Source: Paucihalobacter ruber
Lineage (GTDB): Bacteria > Bacteroidota > Bacteroidia > Flavobacteriales > Flavobacteriaceae
DNA length: 64,000 nucleotides
NCBI RefSeq assembly: GCF_006494535.1
Contig: NZ_VHIQ01000002.1
Span: 434,001-498,000, forward strand
Direction of reading: 5' to 3'
Part shown: positions 35,316 through 44,307 of the stretch, in pieces
How positions within the stretch are numbered: the first letter of the stretch is position 1
Layout of the letters: each line of letters opens with the position of its first letter
The notes under the pieces: model-generated
The model's database searches: none
What the model was told of the DNA's origin: nothing
The model's input: the letters and a program-made list of their open reading frames with translations, nothing else
Made by a program: the position numbers and the translations under genes

Positions 35316-36308
35316 TTAAGTATTTATAATTTTTACGATATCCTTAGCAAAATAGCTGGCAATAATACTTGCGCCTGCACGTTTTATTGCAGTTACTTGT
35401 TCTATCATTACGGCATCATGGTCTAACCATCCTTTTTCGGCAGCGGCCTTGAGCATGGCATATTCACCTGAAACCTGATATACAGCCACAGGAACATCTA
35501 CTGCGTTAACGATATCTCGCACAATATCTAAGTAACACAAGCCAGGTTTTACCATAACAATATCGGCGCCTTCGTCTATATCCATTAAAGTTTCGCGAAT
35601 AGCTTCATTGCGGTTGGCGAAATCCATTTGGTAGGTTTTTTTGTCTTTGGGAATATTTTGAGCATCCACAGGAGCTGAGTTTAAAGCATCGCGAAACGGC
35701 CCATAAAACGCCGAAGCGTACTTGGCACTATAACTCATAATGCCGGTATTGTGAAAACCCTCGTCTTCTAACAGCGTTCTAATTTCAAAAATTCTGCCAT
35801 CCATCATATCGCTTGGTGCTACAAAATCGGCGCCAGCTTTGGCGTGAGACAAAGACATTTCGGCTAATACCGAAGTGGTCTCGTCGTTCAAAATTTGTCC
35901 GTTATGAATAATCCCATCGTGTCCGTAAATTGAAAAGGGATCGAGCGCTACATCGGTCATGACTATCATATCCGGACAAGCATCTTTTACGGTTTTAATG
36001 GCGCGTTGCATTAATCCGTTGGGGTTTAAGGCTTCTGTACCACTGTTGTCTTTTAGTTTGTCGTCAACTTTAACAAACAGCAAAACCGATTTTAAGCCCA
36101 AGCTCCAAAGTTCTTTGACTTCTTTGGTTAGATTGTCCAAACTTAATCGATAATAGTTGGGCATGGAGGCAATTTCTTCTTTCAGGCCTTTTCCTTCTAC
36201 CACAAATAGCGGTACTAAAAAATCTTTAGGGCTTATAATCGTTTCACGTACCAGGCTTCTAATACTTTCGTTGGTGCGCAATCTTCTGTTTCTTCTTAAA
36301 GGATACAT
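35316..36308 (-). CDS. hemB: Delta-aminolevulinic acid dehydratase (porphobilinogen synthase)
   Basis: A 330-residue enzyme that condenses two 5-aminolevulinates to porphobilinogen. The two Schiff-base lysines are in MSYSAKYASAFYGPF and MVKPGLCYLD. The metal loop reads DVALDPFSIYGHDG, without the cysteines of zinc-type enzymes, so it should be the magnesium-type, zinc-independent form. It lies at the end of the leftward heme cluster, 83 bases after hemF. Confidence 0.96.
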   Translation of the reverse strand: MYPLRRNRRLRTNESIRSLVRETIISPKDFLVPLFVVEGKGLKEEIASMPNYYRLSLDNLTKEVKELWSLGLKSVLLFVKVDDKLKDNSGTEALNPNGLMQRAIKTVKDACPDMIVMTDVALDPFSIYGHDGIIHNGQILNDETTSVLAEMSLSHAKAGADFVAPSDMMDGRIFEIRTLLEDEGFHNTGIMSYSAKYASAFYGPFRDALNSAPVDAQNIPKDKKTYQMDFANRNEAIRETLMDIDEGADIVMVKPGLCYLDIVRDIVNAVDVPVAVYQVSGEYAMLKAAAEKGWLDHDAVMIEQVTAIKRAGASIIASYFAKDIVKIINT

Positions 36309-36391
36309 AATTCAATTTTTGTAAAGTTATTAATTGGCATGTTTTAATAAAAACCTCTGTGTAACTTTTTAATTCTTTGTGTAAATCGATG

Positions 36392-37300
36392 TTATAGCTT
36401 AACCCAATTTATGGGATTTTTTAAAACCTTCATTAATTTCTCTTCTTCACTTCCCGGTTCTGGATGGTGATTGTAAACCCACTGCACATGCGGTGGCAAA
36501 CTCATTAAAATACTTTCAATTCGGCCGTTTGTTTTTAATCCGAATAAGGTGCCTTTATCATGAACCAAATTAAATTCTACGTAACGCCCTCGTCTAATTT
36601 CCTGCCAATTTCTTTGTGATTGAGTGTATGAAAGCTCCTTTCGTTTTTCCACTATAGGAAGGTAAGCTTCCAAAAAACTATTGCCAACTTCGGTTACAAA
36701 ATTATACCAATCTTGCATTGAGAAATTTTCGGTGGCTTTGCAGTAGTCAAAAAATAAACCACCAACGCCACGAGCTTCATTTCGATGTGAATTCCAGAAA
36801 TAACTATCGCATTTTTGTTTAAATTCTGAATAAAACTCTGTTTTGTGCTTATCGCAGGCAGTTTTGCATATTTGATGAAAATGTATGGCATCTTCTTCAA
36901 AGAGGTAATAAGGTGTTAAATCTTGACCGCCGCCAAACCATTGATCTACTATCTGGTTTTGCTGGTTGTACATTTCAAAATAGCGCCAATTGGCATGAAC
37001 GGTTGGCACCATTGGGTTTTTAGGATGTATTACCAAACTGAGTCCGCATGCGTAAAAATTGGCATTTTTAACACCAAAATAAGCCTGCATCGTTTCCGGT
37101 AATTCGCCGTGAACAGCTGAGATATTAACACCACCTTTTTCAAACACAGCACCGTTTTCAATAATTCTGGTACGGCCGCCTCCGCCTTCGGAGCGCTCCC
37201 AAAGGTCTTCTCTAAATTTTGCCGACCCATCGCATTTTTCAAGCGCTGCACAAATTTGGTCTTGTAAATTTTGTATATATCGGTAAAATTGCTCTTTCAT
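36392..37300 (-). CDS. hemF: Oxygen-dependent coproporphyrinogen-III oxidase
   Basis: A 302-residue cytosolic oxidase that converts coproporphyrinogen III to protoporphyrinogen IX using O2. Conserved blocks are visible: GGGRTRIIENGAVFEKGGVNISAV, NPMVPTVHANWRYFE, WFGGGQDLTPYY, ARGVGGLFFDY and RRGRYVEFNLVHDKGTLFGL. Its presence indicates heme synthesis under aerobic growth. It is between the DUF6973 gene and hemB. Confidence 0.97.
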   Translation of the reverse strand: MKEQFYRYIQNLQDQICAALEKCDGSAKFREDLWERSEGGGGRTRIIENGAVFEKGGVNISAVHGELPETMQAYFGVKNANFYACGLSLVIHPKNPMVPTVHANWRYFEMYNQQNQIVDQWFGGGQDLTPYYLFEEDAIHFHQICKTACDKHKTEFYSEFKQKCDSYFWNSHRNEARGVGGLFFDYCKATENFSMQDWYNFVTEVGNSFLEAYLPIVEKRKELSYTQSQRNWQEIRRGRYVEFNLVHDKGTLFGLKTNGRIESILMSLPPHVQWVYNHHPEPGSEEEKLMKVLKNPINWVKL

Positions 37301-37345
37301 ATTTTAATATGTGTTCAAACAGCAAGAAATGTTTTTTGATGACTA

Positions 37346-37873
37346 TTAAAGTTCTTCAAGATACACAAATTCGTTGTTGAAATTTTCTATTTCAGAAGGT
37401 TTTGATATTAAACCTGCAGTTTTAATTTTTTCCTTTAAAACAGAAATAATAATTTCCTGATTTTCTTGATACAGTTTATGTTCAACAAAAATAACTCTTC
37501 CAATTTTATTGTTGTGTAAATCCATCTGCATTTCAAGGCAGCTGTTAGGCGCTAGTTGTTCGTGTAAATCGGTTATTTTTTTAGCCCATAAAACCGATTT
37601 TTCTACAGATTGGTTCATGTTATAGCATCGTTTGGCAACTAACACATTCCACAGAGCATGTCTAAATGCGTTTGTGACATTGTTTTTGTGATGTTGTTTT
37701 TTAAAGAGTCGATAACAAATCTGAACTGTTTGTAATGTGGCTCGATGCGTTGGAAAAAAATAGAGTGGTTTAAAAAAAAAGGTTTTGACCAGTAAAAAAA
37801 GTTGTTTAACACTAAGACTTTTTATGCGGTTTAAAATGGCCACTTTAAGACAATTTGTATTCTTTAACAGCAT
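37346..37873 (-). CDS. DUF6973 family protein embedded in the heme operon
   Basis: A 175-residue protein of unknown function. The conserved core is [31 protein letters not shown] and [13 protein letters not shown], with His, Glu and Asp residues spaced as in a metal-dependent helical hydrolase; that is only inference. The ATG lies inside the hemE gene in another frame, with 29 bases of overlap, so its translation is tied to hemE. No signal peptide. Confidence 0.8.
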   Translation of the reverse strand: MLLKNTNCLKVAILNRIKSLSVKQLFLLVKTFFFKPLYFFPTHRATLQTVQICYRLFKKQHHKNNVTNAFRHALWNVLVAKRCYNMNQSVEKSVLWAKKITDLHEQLAPNSCLEMQMDLHNNKIGRVIFVEHKLYQENQEIIISVLKEKIKTAGLISKPSEIENFNNEFVYLEEL

Positions 37874-38873
37874 CTACAAAGGCCTTGGCATTCTCTAAAG
37901 GAATGTTTGGTAAAATGCCGTGGCCCAAATTTACAATATACCGGTCTTTTCCAAACTCGTTTATCATTTGGTTAACCATTTTTTTGATGTCGGCAGGCGG
38001 TGAAAATAATCGTGCCGGATCAAAATTACCCTGAAGTGTGATGTTACCACCGGTTAAATAACGGGCATTTCTTGGAGAGCAAGTCCAGTCTATTCCTAAA
38101 GCCGAAGCACCCGATTTGGCCATAACGTCTAAAGCAAACCAACATCCTTTTCCGAAGGCAATGACGGGTATTTCTGCTTTTAAAGCATCGATAATTTGCT
38201 GAATGTATGGCCATGAAAACTCCTGGTAATCGATTGGTGATAGCATCCCGCCCCAACTGTCAAATACCTGAACGGCGTTAACACCGGCTTTTACTTTTTC
38301 CTTTAAATAAGCAATGGTAGTATCGGTAATTTTCTGAAGTAAGCTATGTGCAACCTCTGGTTGGGTAAAACACAGTTCCTTAGCTATGTCGAAGTTTTTT
38401 GAACCCTGACCTTGAACACAATAACATAAAATGGTCCATGGCGAACCGGCAAAACCAATCAATGGAATCTCGTTGTTAAGTTTTTCCTTTGTTATTTTGA
38501 TGGCTTCCATAACGTAACCCAACGATTCATTAATATCTGGAATGATAACGCGGTCTAAATCTTTTTGAGAGCGAATAGGATTGGGTAGCCAAGGTCCTAT
38601 GCCGGGTTTCATCTCAACTTCAATATTCATAGCTTGTGGCACAACCAAAATATCGCTGAATAAAATGGCAGCATCCATACCGTATCTTCTTATTGGTTGC
38701 ACTGTAATTTCGCTGGCCAACTCAGGGGTTTGGCAGCGGGTGAAAAAATCGTATTTGGCTTTTATTTCTTGAAATTCGGGTAGATATCTCCCGGCCTGAC
38801 GCATCATCCAAACAGGCGGGCGATCTACAGTTTCACCTTTTAATGCTCTTAAAAATAAATCGTTTTTAATCAT
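37845..38873 (-). CDS. hemE: Uroporphyrinogen decarboxylase
   Basis: A 342-residue enzyme that converts uroporphyrinogen III to coproporphyrinogen III. The N-terminal signature [17 protein letters not shown] with the substrate-binding arginines and the second motif [12 protein letters not shown] are present, as is [12 protein letters not shown] near the C-terminus. ATG at 38873 ([11 protein letters not shown]) is preferred over one two codons upstream. The 3' end overlaps the DUF6973 gene by 29 bases. Confidence 0.96.
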   Translation of the reverse strand: MIKNDLFLRALKGETVDRPPVWMMRQAGRYLPEFQEIKAKYDFFTRCQTPELASEITVQPIRRYGMDAAILFSDILVVPQAMNIEVEMKPGIGPWLPNPIRSQKDLDRVIIPDINESLGYVMEAIKITKEKLNNEIPLIGFAGSPWTILCYCVQGQGSKNFDIAKELCFTQPEVAHSLLQKITDTTIAYLKEKVKAGVNAVQVFDSWGGMLSPIDYQEFSWPYIQQIIDALKAEIPVIAFGKGCWFALDVMAKSGASALGIDWTCSPRNARYLTGGNITLQGNFDPARLFSPPADIKKMVNQMINEFGKDRYIVNLGHGILPNIPLENAKAFVDAVKEYKLS

Positions 38874-38900
38874 GTTCATTTAGTAAAAGACGGATTAAAA

Positions 38901-40475
38901 TTAAAGATGTTGATTGACCAATTCAATAACGCTTTCAACACTTGGTATTTTGGCAATTTTCACTTCCGTAAAGTATTTTTTAGCTTCTTTTGCTGTGGTT
39001 TCACCTATACAAAAGGCCGTGCCGGCAGGTTTATTTTGCTTAATAAAACTTTCAACCGTAGAAGGGCTAAAAAACATGATGCCTTTAACAGCATTAGGTA
39101 TTTTGGCAGCATCTAGTTTGGTCTGGTAAGCTTCTATTTCATTAACCTTAATGTTATTTTCGGTTAAAATTTGTGGTAATTCATCTAATCTAATGTTACT
39201 GCAAAAATAGGTGACTTCGGTGCCCTCCAAATATTCAACCATATAATCGGCCAGGGCTTTTGCGTTATTGGCTGAGTATTTAACCGGGCCAATTTTTTGT
39301 TCGATTAGTTTTTTGGTTCTTCTGCCTACGCAATAAATATTTTTAAAGTTGAGCTCTTGGGCAGGAACGCTGTTTAAAATGGATTCAACGGCATTTTGAC
39401 TTGTAATCACCACATTTTTCAATGTAGATTTTAATACTAAAGGGGACAAACGGTTAAAACTTATTTTAATAGCGTCGTCGCATTTTATCTTTAAGTGGTT
39501 GCTAAATTGTTGCAACTGTAATTCAGATAAAGATTTGGTGGCGTATACATCAATGTCCTTATCGTGTTTTTTAATTTCGTCCATTAAACGTTTGCCACCG
39601 CGCTCTATAATATAATTGGCACAAAATTCAGCCATGTTGTAATGACTGCCAATTTTTTCGGTGCGGGTTACGTCTATACGCTTGGAACCGTCAAGACTCA
39701 ATAACACGCCTTTAAATAGAATTTCGTCGTCTTTTACAAAGGCAATAGCTCCAATTGGGGCCGAACAACCGCCTTCAAGTATGCGCAAAAAGTCGCGTTC
39801 TATTTTGGTGCAGATTTGGGTATGTTCGTCGTTTATTTCAGCTAAAATGGCTTTGGTTGTCTCGTCGGCCTCTAGGGCTGCTACCATTACAGCACCTTGC
39901 GCCGGCGCAGGAATCATCCAGTCCAGATTGAAGGAATTTTCGGGTTTAATTCCCAATCTACCCAAACCTGCTGCGGCAAAAACAGCAGCATTCCAATCTT
40001 GGTTATCGTCTAGTTTTTGAAGTCTTAAGTTAACGTTTCCTCTTAAATCAACTACTTTATGAGTAGGATAACGGTTAAGCCATTGCGCACGACGGCGCAA
40101 ACTTCCTGTTGCAATAATGGCTTCTTTTTCCGATAGAAATTCTTCATTGTTTTTAAAAACCAGCATGTCTCTGGTATTGCCACGCTTTAAAACTGCCCCT
40201 TGAACAATGCCTTTTGGCAAGGTGGTTGGTACGTCTTTTAAAGAATGAACGGCTATATCAATATCGCCGTTAAGCATAGCCACGTCTAAGGTTTTTGTAA
40301 AAATACCGGTAATACCCATTTCGTAAAGCGGCTTGTTAAGTACCAAATCGCCGGTAGATTTTACGGGTAAAATAACCGTTTCGTAGCCAAGGTGCTCTAA
40401 CTGTTGTTGAACGGTTTTGGCTTGCCACATCGCCAATTGGCTGTCGCGGGTGCCAATTCTGATAATTTTAGGCAT
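38901..40475 (-). CDS. hemC: Fusion of hydroxymethylbilane synthase (HemC) and uroporphyrinogen-III synthase (HemD)
   Basis: A 524-residue bifunctional protein. Residues 1-300 are HemC: RIGTRDSQLAMWQA, KSTGD, HSLKDVPT and the dipyrromethane cofactor Cys237 in EGGCSAPIGA. From about 305 the sequence is HemD-like, with VYATKSLSELQLQQF, VVITSQNAVESIL and IMFFSPSTVESFI. Linear hydroxymethylbilane made by the first half can be closed to uroporphyrinogen III by the second. Overlaps the hemA end by eight bases. Confidence 0.93.
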   Translation of the reverse strand: MPKIIRIGTRDSQLAMWQAKTVQQQLEHLGYETVILPVKSTGDLVLNKPLYEMGITGIFTKTLDVAMLNGDIDIAVHSLKDVPTTLPKGIVQGAVLKRGNTRDMLVFKNNEEFLSEKEAIIATGSLRRRAQWLNRYPTHKVVDLRGNVNLRLQKLDDNQDWNAAVFAAAGLGRLGIKPENSFNLDWMIPAPAQGAVMVAALEADETTKAILAEINDEHTQICTKIERDFLRILEGGCSAPIGAIAFVKDDEILFKGVLLSLDGSKRIDVTRTEKIGSHYNMAEFCANYIIERGGKRLMDEIKKHDKDIDVYATKSLSELQLQQFSNHLKIKCDDAIKISFNRLSPLVLKSTLKNVVITSQNAVESILNSVPAQELNFKNIYCVGRRTKKLIEQKIGPVKYSANNAKALADYMVEYLEGTEVTYFCSNIRLDELPQILTENNIKVNEIEAYQTKLDAAKIPNAVKGIMFFSPSTVESFIKQNKPAGTAFCIGETTAKEAKKYFTEVKIAKIPSVESVIELVNQHL

Positions 40476-41718
40476 TTTGGGTATTTTCTATCTGAAAGAT
40501 TTTTTTGATTAGCTCAATACTTTCATCTGAAGCATCTAAATCTGCTTTTAAGTGATGCGCAAAGTGATTGGTAATTTTTTGGATGAGGTTGTTGCTGATC
40601 AATTCGGCTTGCGCTTCGTTAAAATCGGTAAATTTTTTACGCTGATTGTCTAACTCAGTATTTTTTAAATCGAGTAATTTGTGTTTAATAGCCTGAAGTG
40701 TTGGGGCTAATTTTCGGGCCTCTAACCAAGATAAAAACTCCGACTGTATTTCTTCAATAATACCTTGAGCTATTGGGATAAAGGCTTTACGTCTTTCCAG
40801 AGTTTCATCAGTAATTTTTGCTAAGTCGTCTAAATGTATCAACTGAATGTGTTTCAAGTCGGCCACATTTTGATGCACATTTTTTGGGATAGATAGATCT
40901 AAAATAAGCAACGGCTTGTGTGGTGTTAGTAAAGACTTGTCAATGGTTGGCCTTTGAGCGCCTGTTGCAACAATTAAAATATCAGCCTGACTAACTTCGT
41001 GGGTTAACTGCGAATAGTCTTTAACAACCACATTAAATTTACCAGCAATTTCTTCGGCTTTTCTTTTAGTTCGATTAATGATGGTGATGTGCGAATTTTT
41101 GGTATGTTTCACTAAATTTTCGCAAGTATTTCGACCAATTTTTCCGGTGCCAAATAATAAAATATTCTTTTCGGAAATATTATTGACGTTGTTAATAATG
41201 AATTGAACCGATGCAAAAGAAACCGAAGTAGCGCCTGAAGATAACTCAGTTTCGGTTTTAATACGCTTACTGGCTTGAATCACACTGTTCACCAATCTTT
41301 CAGTGAAGGCGTTTAATAGCCCGGCCGATTTTGATAATCTTGCGCCTGATTTTAACTGACTGATAATTTCAAAATCGCCTAAAATCTGACTGTCGAGACC
41401 CGAGCCAACTTTAAACATATGAGCAATGGCTTCTCTTTCTTTGTATATGTATGCGAACTTTTCGAAGGTTTCAACATCGCCTTTTGAATTGGCGCACAAC
41501 AACTTGATAAGCTGATAAGGATGCTCGGCAAAACCGTATAATTCGGTACGGTTACAGGTAGAAACCACCACCAAACTCTCAACGCCTGAAGCAATAGCGT
41601 CTTTTAAAAGTTGCTTCTTAGACGATTCGCATAGGCTAAACATGCCGCGTATTTCGGCATCTGCTTTACGATAACTTAGTCCTAAAGCATAAAAATGTGT
41701 GTTCTTATGTTGTTGCAT
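40468..41718 (-). CDS. hemA: Glutamyl-tRNA reductase
   Basis: A 416-residue NADPH-dependent enzyme of the first committed step of tetrapyrrole synthesis. Catalytic Cys55 is in VVVSTCNRTELYG. The nucleotide-binding domain reads ILLFGTGKIGRNTCENL, and the C-terminal helical dimerisation domain follows. It is the first gene of the leftward heme cluster, with hemCD overlapping by eight bases. hemL, the next enzyme, was not found in the window. Confidence 0.96.
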   Translation of the reverse strand: MQQHKNTHFYALGLSYRKADAEIRGMFSLCESSKKQLLKDAIASGVESLVVVSTCNRTELYGFAEHPYQLIKLLCANSKGDVETFEKFAYIYKEREAIAHMFKVGSGLDSQILGDFEIISQLKSGARLSKSAGLLNAFTERLVNSVIQASKRIKTETELSSGATSVSFASVQFIINNVNNISEKNILLFGTGKIGRNTCENLVKHTKNSHITIINRTKRKAEEIAGKFNVVVKDYSQLTHEVSQADILIVATGAQRPTIDKSLLTPHKPLLILDLSIPKNVHQNVADLKHIQLIHLDDLAKITDETLERRKAFIPIAQGIIEEIQSEFLSWLEARKLAPTLQAIKHKLLDLKNTELDNQRKKFTDFNEAQAELISNNLIQKITNHFAHHLKADLDASDESIELIKKIFQIENTQNA

Positions 41719-41752
41719 TCGCTCGTTTACCTGACTATTGAAAGTAACGGGC

Positions 41753-41760
41753 CAAAATTA
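41753..41760 (-). promoter_or_regulatory. -7 element of the hemA operon
   Basis: The minus strand reads TAATTTTG, a perfect TAnnTTTG box, 34 bases before the hemA ATG. A good -33 element at the usual spacing was not found. Confidence 0.4.
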
Positions 41761-41854
41761 CGGGTGAAGTATTTTTAAAAATAACGCTCAAAGAACTTTT
41801 TGTAACGCTCGAGGTTTTTTGCTTAAAATTCACATTTAAAACTGATAAATATCA

Positions 41855-41862
41855 TACTTTTG
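41855..41862 (+). promoter_or_regulatory. -7 element of the AraC-type regulator gene
   Basis: TACTTTTG matches TAnnTTTG. With the divergent hemA box at 41753 it forms a shared 180-base control region between hemA and the regulator. Confidence 0.45.
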
Positions 41863-41884
41863 CAGTGAAATTGATACTTTCAAG

Positions 41885-41902
41885 TCAATCTGTTTAGATT
41901 GA
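41885..41902. promoter_or_regulatory. Dyad in the leader of the AraC-type gene
   Basis: TCAATCT (41885-41891) and AGATTGA (41896-41902) are perfectly inverted around GTTT. The dyad covers a possible TTG start at 41899, which favours the later TTG at 41932 as the real start. It could be an autoregulatory site or a leader hairpin. Confidence 0.35.
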
Positions 41903-41931
41903 TTCTAAATAAAACTAATAAATTTATAAAT

Positions 41932-42816
41932 TTGATAACTACAAAAAATATCGCTAAAGGTTCTTTTTTAGAGGTGAAGATAGATGAAGGTATATGGCTT
42001 TACAGCTTTAAAGAAAGTTTGGGTCAACCCGCAGAAATTAAACATATTACCAATAGAAATTTCATACAATTTCACTTTGCGGTAAAAGGAGATTGTGCGT
42101 TTCTCTTTAACGAAGGCAATTATACCTTTGGTTTAAAAGAAGAAAATGCGTTGTTGCTTTATAATCCGGAGCGCGATTTACCAATTCACCTTCAAACAAG
42201 TGCCAACAGTGCGGTCGTTTCTATTTTAATCAGCATCAAAAAACTACATACATTATTTTCTAATGAAGCTGAATCGATAAGCTTTTTAAGCGAAGAGAAC
42301 ATTCACAAAAAATATTACAAAGACCGCATCATTACACCTTCGATGTTTATTGTGCTTAACCAAATTTTAAATTACAATTTAAATACTTCTGTACGCGACT
42401 TGTATTTTAAAGGAAAGACCTTTGAGTTGTTGAGTTTATACTTTAACAGAAGTGAAGATGCCAACGTAGAGCAATGCCCATTTTTGGTTGATGAAGCCAA
42501 TGTTAGCAAAATTAAACAAGCTAAAGAAATTGTGATTGCCCGAATGGCAGAGCCGCCAACACTTCAGGAAATCGCCGATGAGGTTGGCCTAAGTCTAAAA
42601 AAATTAAAGGAAGGATTTAAACAAATCTACGGAGATTCGGTTTTTAGTTTTTTATTAGATTACAAATTGGAAGAAGCCAGAAAATTTCTTGAATCAGGAA
42701 CTTACAACGTGAACGAAGTGGGCTTAAAAGTTGGTTATAGTACAGCCAGTCATTTTATTTCGGCCTTTAAAAAGAAATATGGTGTAACACCCAAAAAATA
42801 TATTCAATCCTCTTAA
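41932..42816 (+). CDS. AraC-family transcriptional regulator beside heme genes
   Basis: About 294 residues. The N-terminal part is a beta-rich ligand-binding region (FIQFHFAVKGDCAFLFNEGNY). The C-terminal 100 residues hold two helix-turn-helix motifs (LQEIADEVGLSLKKLKEGFKQIYG and VNEVGLKVGYSTASHFISAFKKKYGVTPKKY). The start is uncertain: TTG 41932 (MITTKNIAKGS) is preferred, TTG 41899 would add 11 residues. It is divergent from hemA and a hemH remnant lies two genes downstream, so control of heme synthesis is a fair guess. Confidence 0.85.
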   Translation: MITTKNIAKGSFLEVKIDEGIWLYSFKESLGQPAEIKHITNRNFIQFHFAVKGDCAFLFNEGNYTFGLKEENALLLYNPERDLPIHLQTSANSAVVSILISIKKLHTLFSNEAESISFLSEENIHKKYYKDRIITPSMFIVLNQILNYNLNTSVRDLYFKGKTFELLSLYFNRSEDANVEQCPFLVDEANVSKIKQAKEIVIARMAEPPTLQEIADEVGLSLKKLKEGFKQIYGDSVFSFLLDYKLEEARKFLESGTYNVNEVGLKVGYSTASHFISAFKKKYGVTPKKYIQSS

Positions 42817-42825
42817 TGCTATTAA

Positions 42826-43419
42826 ATGAAAAAGTTAAAATTACTGCTTGTTACAGCGTTCTTATCAGCAGCTATATTTGCTCAAACAGATCAGCAGGTT
42901 ATTCAAGCAACTGCTCAAACCTATATGAACGCGGTTAAAAACAAAGACATTGACAAAATGTTAGACGCCATGTTACCCGACGTTTTTGAAATGGTCAACC
43001 GAAATCAGTTAAAGATGAGTATGGAACAAATGTTCAATAATCCAAACATGATTATTGAATATTTATCGGCTAAAATTTTTGATATATCTGAAACGGTTAG
43101 ACATAAAGACAACAAATACGCACGAATTAATTACGACAGTAGTTTTAAGATGTTATTTCCTTCGGACGATGGCATTTCAGCTGAAGAAAATAAGTCGATG
43201 CTGAATTCAATGAAGTCTGTTCTTGAATCTCAGTTTGGAAAAGATAGTATTGTTTTAAATTACGATGAGTCTTCGGTTACCGTAAATTCAAACAGCTATA
43301 TGTATGCGGTTAGTTCTCCAAAATTTGATGGTTGGAAATTTATAAACGATGATAACGCTATGGGTCAATTAGCAAAAAACATCATTCCTGCAGAGGTTAT
43401 TTCAGTTTTAAAAAAATAA
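42826..43419 (+). CDS. Secreted protein of unknown function (NTF2-like length and layout)
   Basis: A 197-residue protein with a cleavable signal peptide (MKKLKLLLVTAFLSAAIFAQ, cut after Ala/Gln near 20). The mature part starts TDQQVIQATAQTYMNAVKNKDIDKMLDAMLP, a pattern like SnoaL/NTF2-type helices, then alternating strands. There are no cysteines. It follows the AraC-type gene by nine bases, and its stop is 12 bases before the start codon of the hemH remnant. Its role is unknown. Confidence 0.7.
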   Translation: MKKLKLLLVTAFLSAAIFAQTDQQVIQATAQTYMNAVKNKDIDKMLDAMLPDVFEMVNRNQLKMSMEQMFNNPNMIIEYLSAKIFDISETVRHKDNKYARINYDSSFKMLFPSDDGISAEENKSMLNSMKSVLESQFGKDSIVLNYDESSVTVNSNSYMYAVSSPKFDGWKFINDDNAMGQLAKNIIPAEVISVLKK

Positions 43420-43431
43420 GAATTGCATAAA

Positions 43432-43494
43432 ATGAAAAAAGGAATTTTATTAGTAAATCTGGGCGAATTTTTCGTGTTGGTTAAAAGAGAGTAG
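43432..43494 (+). pseudogene. hemH: 5' remnant of hemH
   Basis: The 33 bases at 43432-43464 are identical to the first 33 bases of hemH (45517-45549). The next bases continue with GAATTTTT, matching hemH after 45594. In between, 45 bases (exactly 15 codons) are missing, bounded by the 5-base direct repeat TGGGC, so the frame is kept through the deletion. The remnant then diverges and ends at TAG after 20 codons. It sits where the next gene of the upstream operon should begin. Confidence 0.85.
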
Positions 43495-43678
43495 GTTATA
43501 CCCATGGTAAACTGTCTTGGCCTTAAAGAAAATTGAGAAAAGATTATAAAATACACATTGATATAAGTTATTGTAAAGAGCTTGACTAATCAGTATTCGT
43601 ATTTATATGTCAAAAATTTTAAAATCACTTGTAAACACATATAAAGGAATTATTAAAGGTCATAAAAATAATTGATTT

Positions 43679-44305
43679 TTACTGCTTTTGAGCACTACGT
43701 TTTTCCAAATACTCCTTATTAAACTTTAATCGATCCGGATTAATTTTAAAAGCAAATTCTAAAAGAGATAAATTGTCAATTATCTCTAATTTTTGTTTTG
43801 AATGCTCCTCTACTTTAGCTTTTAAATTCATTAATAGAATAAGTTTCTCTTTTGTTACAATACTATCATTTTTTAGAAATTTATAAAATCTATATGGGTG
43901 TTTAAATCCAAAGTTATTTCCTGTGACTTCTGCTTGTTCAGCGTTCTGCCATATATAGAAGCCCAAATTTCGCCATTTAAAAAGTACTCTGTTAAAGACC
44001 AAATTAAATGCATGATCATCTATTATTTGAGAATCTAGAATAACGTACAATGAGTCCTTATAGGATTCAGCTTTAATTCTTTTGGTATTAATAATTGAGA
44101 ATGTTATGCTATCGATGTCAATCTTGAAATTTTTATCCAAAAAGTCATAATGCCTCTCGAATAAATCTAGATTATTTAAACTGTCAAGTTTTTTATCCAG
44201 GTTTTCAATTTTATATGCATCATTTTTCCTTTTTTTTTCTTGACTAATGCAAGACATCACTACCAAAAGTAGTGATGTCAATGTAATTAATTTAATCCTT
44301 TTCAT
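43679..44305 (-). CDS. Lipoprotein of unknown function
   Basis: A 208-residue lipoprotein: signal peptide MKRIKLITLTSLLLVVMSC with lipobox VMSC (Cys19), then a Lys-rich segment. The body is charged and helical with one long hydrophobic-aromatic stretch (FNLVFNRVLFKWRNLGFYIW). No cysteine besides the lipidation site. Separated by two bases from the ferredoxin-like lipoprotein gene and probably co-transcribed with it. No family recognised. The surrounding DNA looks inserted between the hemH remnant and hemH. Confidence 0.7.
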   Translation of the reverse strand: MKRIKLITLTSLLLVVMSCISQEKKRKNDAYKIENLDKKLDSLNNLDLFERHYDFLDKNFKIDIDSITFSIINTKRIKAESYKDSLYVILDSQIIDDHAFNLVFNRVLFKWRNLGFYIWQNAEQAEVTGNNFGFKHPYRFYKFLKNDSIVTKEKLILLMNLKAKVEEHSKQKLEIIDNLSLLEFAFKINPDRLKFNKEYLEKRSAQKQ

Positions 44306-44307
44306 AA

